A stretch of DNA of 12,067 bases, taken from PALSA-660 sp036508075 (GTDB lineage: Bacteria; Actinomycetota; Coriobacteriia; Anaerosomatales; PALSA-660). This document shows positions 7,443-12,067 of this stretch, in pieces. Numbering within the stretch: the stretch's first letter is position 1; the number at the start of each line of letters is the position of its first letter. The notes under the pieces are model-generated. The model was not told the origin of the DNA. It saw nothing but the letters and a program-made list of their open reading frames with translations, and made no database searches. The stretch lies in the NCBI GenBank assembly GCA_036508075.1, contig DATCIA010000013.1:1-12067 (forward strand). The letters are read 5' to 3'. The position numbers were made by a program, and so were the translations under genes.

Positions 7443-9191
7443 CTACTCCCACACCTCCTCGAGTAGTTCCCCGTCGAGCATCTCCGAGACCGGGCCGCCG
7501 GCTATGCCGCCGAGCATCTCGGCGATGGAGCCGCCGGGGGCGACCATCGGATAGACGCACTCCTCACGCGCGACGCGGAAGTCGATGATCGCGGGCCCGT
7601 CGTGGTCGAACGCCTTGAGCAGCGCCGCGTCGACGTCGGCCGGGTCCGTGACACGCAGGCCGAGCCACCCGTAGGCGTCGGCCAGCTTGACGTAGTCGGG
7701 GCAGTCCTGCGCGAGCGTCGACGAGGCGTAGCGGTGGTCGTAGAAGAGCTCCTGCCACTGCCGGACCATCCCGAGGTACCCGTTGTTGAGCAGCACGACC
7801 TTGACCGGCAGCTTCTCGATCGCGGCGGTCGCCATCTCCTGGCTGTTCATCTGGATCGAACCGTCGCCCGCGATGTCCACCACGAGGTGGCCCGGGCGCC
7901 CGATCTGCGCGCCGATGGCCGCGGGGAGCCCGAATCCCATCGTGCCCAGGCCGCCGGAACTCACCCAGGTGCGCGGCTCGCGGAGTTGCGTGTACTGGCA
8001 GGCCCACATCTGGTTCTGCCCCACCTCGGTGCAGATGACCGTAGGGCGGTCCTTGCTCAGTTCGCGAACGCGCTCGACCACGTACTGCGGCATGACCACA
8101 CCCTCGTGCGCGTGGTAGTGGAACGGGAAGCGCGCGCGCCAGTCGTCGATGACGCGGAGCCAGGCGTCGGTGCGCGGCTCGGCATTCGCCTTCCGCAGCT
8201 CGGCGACCATCTCGGCGAGCACGCTCTTCGCGTCGCCCACGATCGGCACGTCGACGGCCTTGTTCTTGCCGATCTCAGCCGGGTCGATGTCGACGTGGAT
8301 GACCTTGGCCTTGCTGGCGAAGGCGGCCAGCTTGCCCGTGACGCGGTCGTCGAAGCGCACCCCCACGGCGATGAGCAGGTCAGTCTCGGTGATCGCGTAG
8401 TTCGCGTACTTGGCTCCGTGCATGCCGGGCATGCCCAGCGAGAGGTGATGGTCCTCGGGGAAGGCGCCCTTGCCCATCAGCGTCGCCACCACGGGCAGTT
8501 GCATGAACTCGGCGAGTTCCTTGAGCTCCTTCCAGGCGCCGGAACCCAGCACGCCGCCGCCGGCGTAGAGCAGCGGCTTGCGCGCCTTGGCGATCAGGGC
8601 GACCGCCTGCTTGATCTGCTTCGCGTGTCCGCGGTAGGTCGGCTTGTAGCCCGGCAGGTTGACGCTCTCCGGCCACTTGTACTCGATCTCGTGCTTGCTC
8701 ACGTCGGCCGGGACATCGATGAGCACGGGGCCGGGACGGCCGGTCGTGGCGATGTGGAAGGCCTCGGCGATGACGTCCACGAGCTCGTTCGCGTCCTTGA
8801 CCAGATAGTTGTGCTTGGTGATCGGCAGCGTGATGCCGGTGATGTCGGACTCCTGGAACGCATCGGTGCCCAGCACCGGTGTCGCGACCTGCGCCGTGAA
8901 CACCACCATCGGGATCGAGTCCATGTAGGCGTTCGCGATGCCCGTGATCGTGTTCGTGGCTCCCGGGCCGCTCGTGACGATCACTGCGGCGGCCTTGCCT
9001 GTGACGCGCGCGTAGCCATCGGCCATGTGCACTGCGGCCTGCTCGTGCCGGGGCAGCACGTTGCGCAACGTCTTCGAGTCGTACAGGGCGTCGAAGATGG
9101 GGAGCGCCACGCCGCCCGGGTAGCCGAACACCACCTCGACGCCGACGTCCTCGAGCGCCTTCACCAGCGCGCTTCCCCCGTTCATCTTCAT
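7443..9191 (-). CDS. ilvB: Acetolactate synthase large (catalytic) subunit, IlvB
   Basis: This is the catalytic subunit of biosynthetic acetohydroxyacid synthase. It uses thiamine diphosphate to join pyruvate with pyruvate or 2-oxobutyrate. The product is 582 residues, the usual length. The N-terminal ThDP domain (about 1-170) has GYPGG (23-27) and the catalytic Glu50 in RHEQAAVHMADGYAR. The central FAD-binding domain spans about 190-325. The C-terminal ThDP domain (about 370-540) has the metal/ThDP motif beginning GDGS at 442 and ending LLNN at 470. WQELFY (479-484) contains the Trp that borders the herbicide-sensitive channel in this family. The FAD domain, C-terminus and ilvN partner distinguish it from catabolic acetolactate synthase. 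The ATG at 9191 has the best SD in the window, AAGGAGGT at 9198-9205. Confidence 0.97.
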   Translation of the reverse strand: MKMNGGSALVKALEDVGVEVVFGYPGGVALPIFDALYDSKTLRNVLPRHEQAAVHMADGYARVTGKAAAVIVTSGPGATNTITGIANAYMDSIPMVVFTAQVATPVLGTDAFQESDITGITLPITKHNYLVKDANELVDVIAEAFHIATTGRPGPVLIDVPADVSKHEIEYKWPESVNLPGYKPTYRGHAKQIKQAVALIAKARKPLLYAGGGVLGSGAWKELKELAEFMQLPVVATLMGKGAFPEDHHLSLGMPGMHGAKYANYAITETDLLIAVGVRFDDRVTGKLAAFASKAKVIHVDIDPAEIGKNKAVDVPIVGDAKSVLAEMVAELRKANAEPRTDAWLRVIDDWRARFPFHYHAHEGVVMPQYVVERVRELSKDRPTVICTEVGQNQMWACQYTQLREPRTWVSSGGLGTMGFGLPAAIGAQIGRPGHLVVDIAGDGSIQMNSQEMATAAIEKLPVKVVLLNNGYLGMVRQWQELFYDHRYASSTLAQDCPDYVKLADAYGWLGLRVTDPADVDAALLKAFDHDGPAIIDFRVAREECVYPMVAPGGSIAEMLGGIAGGPVSEMLDGELLEEVWE

Positions 9192-9197
9192 GCCGTC

Positions 9198-9205
9198 ACC
9201 TCCTT
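9198..9205 (-). promoter_or_regulatory. Very strong ribosome-binding site of ilvB
   Basis: AAGGAGGT matches the consensus anti-SD sequence at all eight positions, and the ilvB ATG follows 6 nt later. It is the strongest SD in the window and fixes the ilvB start. It also suggests that ilvB is translated at a higher rate than its neighbours. Confidence 0.8.
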
Positions 9206-9255
9206 CGCGTGCTCGTGCGCGCCGGTGCGCGCCGATTCGTATGTGATCATGCGGT

Positions 9256-10920
9256 TCACGAGAGGATCGCCCCCTTGTCGGCGCTCGATACCTGCGCCGC
9301 GTAGCGGGCCAGGTAGCCGGTCGTGACGTTGGGCGCGGGAACCTTCCACACCGCGCGACGCGCAGCGAGTTCGGCCTCGTCGACCAGCAGCGTCAGGGTG
9401 CCGGCGTCGATATCCAAGGCGATGGAGTCGCCCTCGTTCACGAGCCCGATCGTGCCGCCGACGGCCGCCTCGGGAGAGACGTGCCCGATGGCCGGACCCT
9501 TGGTGGCGCCCGAGAAGCGACCGTCGGTGATGAGCGCGACACTCGTGGACAGGCCCATGCCCGAGATGGCGCTCGTAGGGGTCAGCATCTCGCGCATCCC
9601 GGGTCCGCCGCGCGGGCCCTCGTAGCGGATGACGACCACGTCACCGGCGACGATCCGCCCGCCGAGGATGGCGGAGACCGCGTCCTCCTCGCACTCGAAG
9701 ACACGCGCGGGACCGGTGTGCTGCCTCATCTGGGCCGAGACCGCCGACTGCTTCACGACCGCCCCGTCGGGGGCGAGATTGCCGCGCATCACGCGCAGGC
9801 CGCCGACGGCGGCGTACGGCGAGGCGACAGGGTGGATGACGCCGGCGTCGCGCACGACCGCCTTCGCGAGCGTGGCCGCGAGCGGCTGTCCCGTCACCGT
9901 CATGACGTCACCGTCGACGAGGCCGACCTCGGCCAGCTGGGCCATGAGCGCGGGGATTCCGCCCGCCGCGTGCAGGTCCTGCATGTGGTACTCGCTCGCC
10001 GGCGAGATGCGCACCAGGTTCGGGGTGCGCGCGCTGACCGCCGCCCAGTCATCGAGCGTGATGTCCGCGCCCGCCTCGTGGGCGATCGCGGTGAGGTGCA
10101 GCACGGTGTTCGAGGAGCCGCCGAAGGCCATGTCCAGCGCCATGGCGTTGCGGACCGCGGCGGGCGTCATGATCTGCCTGGCGGTGATGCCCCTCTCGAG
10201 CAGCTCCATGATCTTCATGCCCGCGTGCTTGGCGAGGCGGAGGCGCTCGGAGTAGACGGCGGGGATGGTGCCGTTGCCGGGCAACCCCATGCCGATCGCC
10301 TCGGTGAGGCAGTTCATCGAGTTCGCGGTGAACAGCCCGGCGCACGACCCGCAGGTCGGGCAGGCGTCGTTCTCGAGCTCGCACAGCTGCTCGTCCGTGA
10401 TCTGCCCGGCAGCGTGCTTCCCGACGGCGGTGAACACCGTGTCGAGGTCGACGTCCTTGCCGCCGTGGCGTCCGGCGAGCATCGGCCCGCCGGAGACGAC
10501 GATGGCCGGGATGTCGAGGCGCGCCGCGGCCATGAGCATGCCGGGAACGACCTTGTCGCAGTTGGGGATCAGCACCATGGCATCGAAAGCGTGCGCCTGG
10601 ACGACCAGCTCGACCGAGTCGGCGATCACCTCGCGGCTGGCCAGCGAGTAGCGCATGCCGGCATGGTTCATCGCGATGCCGTCGCAGATCCCGATGGTTG
10701 AGAACTCGAGCGGCGTGCCGCCCGCCATCCGGATGCCCGCCTTCACGGCGTCGGCGACGTTGCGCAGGCCCAGGTGACCCGGGATGACCTCGTTGGCCGA
10801 GTTGACCACGGCGATGAGCGGCCGCGAGATCTCCTCGTCGGTGAGGCCGTCAGCCTTGAGCAGGCTGCGGTGAGGGGCCTGTGAAGGCCCGGTCTTCATG
10901 CGGTCGCTGCGCAGTTCCAT
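9256..10920 (-). CDS. ilvD: Dihydroxy-acid dehydratase, IlvD
   Basis: IlvD is the Fe-S enzyme that dehydrates 2,3-dihydroxyisovalerate and 2,3-dihydroxy-3-methylvalerate to the 2-oxoacid precursors of valine, leucine and isoleucine. The product is 554 residues and intact. The N-terminus has the family segment APHRSLLKADGL (15-26) and VNSANEVIPGH (39-49). Likely cluster ligands are Cys79 (GICDG), Cys121 (NCDKVVPGM) and Cys193 (CPTCGSCAG); the sequence alone does not settle a [2Fe-2S] versus [4Fe-4S] cluster. The second dehydratase signature is ALITDGRFSGATKG (462-475). The ATG at 10920 is preceded by AAGGG with about 7 nt spacing, and MELRSD fits family N-termini better than the internal ATG at codon 8. 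It is the first gene after the T-box leader, 64 bp before ilvB. Confidence 0.96.
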   Translation of the reverse strand: MELRSDRMKTGPSQAPHRSLLKADGLTDEEISRPLIAVVNSANEVIPGHLGLRNVADAVKAGIRMAGGTPLEFSTIGICDGIAMNHAGMRYSLASREVIADSVELVVQAHAFDAMVLIPNCDKVVPGMLMAAARLDIPAIVVSGGPMLAGRHGGKDVDLDTVFTAVGKHAAGQITDEQLCELENDACPTCGSCAGLFTANSMNCLTEAIGMGLPGNGTIPAVYSERLRLAKHAGMKIMELLERGITARQIMTPAAVRNAMALDMAFGGSSNTVLHLTAIAHEAGADITLDDWAAVSARTPNLVRISPASEYHMQDLHAAGGIPALMAQLAEVGLVDGDVMTVTGQPLAATLAKAVVRDAGVIHPVASPYAAVGGLRVMRGNLAPDGAVVKQSAVSAQMRQHTGPARVFECEEDAVSAILGGRIVAGDVVVIRYEGPRGGPGMREMLTPTSAISGMGLSTSVALITDGRFSGATKGPAIGHVSPEAAVGGTIGLVNEGDSIALDIDAGTLTLLVDEAELAARRAVWKVPAPNVTTGYLARYAAQVSSADKGAILS

Positions 10921-11054
10921 CCCACAACCCTTCGCCTGTAGGCGTCAGGGTGTGACAGATGCGCCACCACCGCACGAGGGTGAGTCGAGGACTTGAGCGG
11001 AGCGGTGTGCTCCCAAAGGGGTTCGACCGGCGGACGGCGCTCTCGCCTGAGACG

Positions 11055-11119
11055 AAAACACCGCGGAAAAGGACAGACTCCGTCCCCGGCCAGGGACGAG
11101 AGTACATACCTCCCGCGGT
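11055..11119 (-). terminator. Intrinsic terminator of the T-box switch (nested hairpin)
   Basis: The core hairpin is 11077-11103. ACTC, a bulged T and CGTCCC pair with GGGACGGAGT across a TGGCCG loop, giving 10 bp, followed by TTTT at 11067-11070. An outer helix is also possible: ACCGCGG (11113-11119, the 3' part of the T-box) is the exact complement of CCGCGGT (11060-11066), which is followed by GTTTT. The CGTCCC arm is the same segment needed for the antiterminator, so the two folds exclude each other. The T tracts are short, so termination may be incomplete. Confidence 0.75.
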
Positions 11120-11400
11120 ACCACCCCGATTGGCGCTGCTCGTCGATCCGCTCCCCCGCCGCATGCGCGGTGGGTGGAGCGGGCCTCGGAGGAAGCGCCC
11201 ACTCGTGCGGCTGGTAACGGTGCCACACCGATCCGGCGTACTTGTCGCTACCCCGGGCGAAGGTCGTCCGCCTAGTCGGGCCAGTCCCGTTCTTCCGGAT
11301 GGCTCAGGGGCCAGATTCGAAGCGTCCCGCACCGGGTTCCCACTGTCCCCGGCTCTCTGGTGCTGGGATTTGCCTCTACTACTCCCCGTCATAGCCTGAT
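11093..11400 (-). promoter_or_regulatory. T-box riboswitch with leucine (CTG) specifier
   Basis: This is a tRNA-sensing leader for the ilv-ser-leu operon. The conserved T-box GGGGTGGTACCGCGG is at 11113-11127. Stem I lies at about 11301-11396. Its base pairs GGCT (11393-11396) with AGCC (11301-11304) and GGGG (11384-11387) with CCCC (11307-11310) around an ATGA/TGA kink-turn-like element. Above it, AGTA (11380-11383) faces GAA (11316-11318), the loop E motif. The specifier after GAA-T is CTG at 11312-11314, followed by G, a purine as required; it sits 5 nt before TGAGC, the same offset I recall for the B. subtilis glyQS leader. AGAGAG (11353-11358) matches the AG bulge. Stem III (11148-11182) is a 14-bp hairpin with a GCAT loop. 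The bulge TGGT would pair with an A discriminator, as in tRNA-Leu. Uncharged tRNA-Leu should therefore promote read-through. Confidence 0.93.
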
Positions 11401-11421
11401 GCCATGTTCGATTGGTTCGAG

Positions 11422-11451
11422 AGTATAGACGAGGCCCTCGCCGCGGCACAA
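11422..11451 (-). promoter_or_regulatory. Probable sigma-70-type promoter for the T-box leader and operon
   Basis: The -10 element TATACT (11422-11427) matches consensus at five of six positions. The -35 element TTGTGC (11446-11451) matches at three of six, with an 18-nt spacer. Transcription would start near 11415, about 20 nt before Stem I of the T-box, which is where a T-box promoter should be. It lies within the gap after the upstream dehydrogenase gene, so the operon need not depend on read-through from that gene. Confidence 0.6.
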
Positions 11452-11461
11452 CCGCACGGAG

Positions 11462-11485
11462 GTCGAGACAGCGGAGCCCCTCGAC
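11462..11485 (-). terminator. Weak hairpin just after the upstream dehydrogenase gene
   Basis: GTCGAG (11480-11485) and CTCGAC (11462-11467) form a 6-bp stem around a 12-nt loop, 2 nt after the TAG stop. It has no T tract, so it could be a U-less terminator, a 3'-end stabilising structure or chance pairing in GC-rich DNA. It is noted because something must separate this gene from the promoter immediately downstream. Confidence 0.25.
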
Positions 11486-11487
11486 GT

Positions 11488-12067
11488 CTAGAGCTCGGCG
11501 ATCAGCGCGTCAGCGTAGGCCTGCGTCCCGACCGAACCGGCCGTGCCGCCGGTGACCGAGCGCTTGATGTCGTAGGTGACCTTCTCGCCGGCGCCGATGA
11601 CGGTCCGCACCGCGGCCAGGATGCGGTCGGCCGCCTCGGCCTCGCCCAGGTGGCGCAGCATCAGCGTGGCCGACAGGATCTCCGCTGTGGGGTTGGCGAC
11701 GTCCTTGCCCGCGTACTTGGGCGCGGAGCCGTGGGTCGGCTCGAACACCGCGTAGTCGGTCCCGATGTTCGCGCCCGGCGCGATGCCGAGGCCGCCGATC
11801 AGCCCCGCCGCGAGGTCGGACACGATGTCGCCGAAAAGGTTCGGGAGGACGAGGACGTCCCACCACTCGGGATGCAGGACGAGCTGCATGCAGGTCGCGT
11901 CGATGATGTAGTCCTCGAACACGATGCCGCTGTCGGCGTACTCGGCGGCCACTTCGCGCGCGACCCTGAGGAACAGGCCGTCCGAGTACTTGAGGATGTT
12001 GGCCTTGTGCACGGCCGTGACCTTCTTGCGGCCGTTGGCGATGGCGTAGTCGAACGCGTAGCGCACG
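11488..12067 (-). CDS. Isocitrate/isopropylmalate dehydrogenase family protein (partial, N-terminus beyond window)
   Basis: This is a metal-dependent beta-decarboxylating dehydrogenase; about 193 C-terminal residues are in the window. It has the catalytic Lys in VHKANILK, the family signature NLFGDIVSDLAAGLIGGLG with its metal-binding Asp residues, and EPTHGSAPKYAGKD, the cofactor adenosine-binding loop. The pattern CMQLV...PGANIG resembles bacterial isocitrate dehydrogenases of this family. LeuB proteins usually have Asp-Ile where this protein has Lys-Tyr in APKYAG, which argues against LeuB. The Lys-Tyr pair, with Tyr and Arg in TYDIKR near the C-terminus, matches the NADP-binding set of E. 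coli Icd (Lys344, Tyr345, Tyr391, Arg395), so NADP-dependent isocitrate dehydrogenase is the best guess. The GTG at 12066 is an internal Val codon, not a start. It is separated from the ilv operon by 567 bp with its own promoter. Confidence 0.85.
   Translation of the reverse strand, partial: VRYAFDYAIANGRKKVTAVHKANILKYSDGLFLRVAREVAAEYADSGIVFEDYIIDATCMQLVLHPEWWDVLVLPNLFGDIVSDLAAGLIGGLGIAPGANIGTDYAVFEPTHGSAPKYAGKDVANPTAEILSATLMLRHLGEAEAADRILAAVRTVIGAGEKVTYDIKRSVTGGTAGSVGTQAYADALIAEL

Noticed and set aside
6946..7560. Longer 204-residue version of IlvN
   Set aside because: The extension reads the ilvB 3' end in another frame; MQNKHTLSV at 7440 is the family N-terminus and has its own SD.
7602..9326. 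574-codon plus-strand open frame antisense to ilvB
   Set aside because: Shadow of ilvB with Arg/His/Val-rich composition and no recognisable domain.
11379..11405. 8-codon leader-peptide-like ORF (MASGYDGE) at the start of the leader
   Set aside because: It contains no Leu, Ile or Val codons and overlaps the Stem I base of the T-box, which explains the sequence better than peptide attenuation.
10850..11449. 199-codon minus-strand open frame across the T-box leader into ilvD
   Set aside because: It coincides with the riboswitch and terminator, includes the start of ilvD in another frame, and has Arg/Ser/Pro/Gly-rich sequence with no domain.
1..12067. Mobile elements, CRISPR arrays, tRNA or rRNA genes, phage or defence genes
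   Set aside because: No transposase, integrase, spaced repeats, cloverleaf or rRNA sequence was recognised; apart from the T-box interval the window is nearly all biosynthetic coding sequence.

Overview
This window is one long, GC-rich, almost fully coding stretch in which every convincing gene lies on the minus strand, so transcription runs from high to low coordinates. It carries most of a branched-chain amino acid (isoleucine/valine/leucine) biosynthesis operon with two serine-pathway genes inserted in the middle. The GC-rich codons, tight gene spacing, clear Shine-Dalgarno (SD) sites and a T-box riboswitch suggest a high-GC Gram-positive-type bacterium, for example an actinobacterial or high-GC Firmicutes lineage. 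No rRNA or marker gene is present, so this placement is weak.

Layout in transcription order. At the right edge (11488-12067) is the C-terminal part of an isocitrate/isopropylmalate dehydrogenase family gene. It is followed by a 567-bp non-coding interval holding a promoter (-10 TATACT), a complete T-box leader and an intrinsic terminator. Next come ilvD (9256-10920), ilvB (7443-9191), ilvN (6946-7440), ilvC (5880-6875), a class V aminotransferase (4657-5802), serA (3068-4660), leuA (1498-3039), leuC (213-1481) and the first 66 codons of leuD (1-199). Gaps between the genes are -4 to 77 bp, and no internal terminator or convincing internal promoter was seen, so they read as one operon.

How the genes work together. 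IlvBN makes acetolactate (or acetohydroxybutyrate), IlvC isomerises and reduces it, and IlvD dehydrates the product to the 2-oxoacid precursors of valine and isoleucine. LeuA condenses 2-oxoisovalerate with acetyl-CoA, and LeuCD isomerises the product. LeuB would normally be next and may lie beyond the left edge. SerA and the neighbouring aminotransferase would take 3-phosphoglycerate to phosphoserine. No ilvE, ilvA, canonical serC or serB is visible.

Regulation. The leader can be read in detail: a Stem I with kink-turn-like base and AGTA/GAA loop E element, a CTG (leucine) specifier followed by a purine, a 14-bp Stem III, the canonical T-box with a TGGT bulge that fits the A discriminator of tRNA-Leu, and mutually exclusive antiterminator and terminator pairings. 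The inference is that uncharged tRNA-Leu switches on the whole ilv-ser-leu operon. The most interesting point is that serine genes appear to be under leucine-tRNA control. The enzymes themselves look like ordinary, intact family members. I found no mobile element, CRISPR array, tRNA or rRNA.
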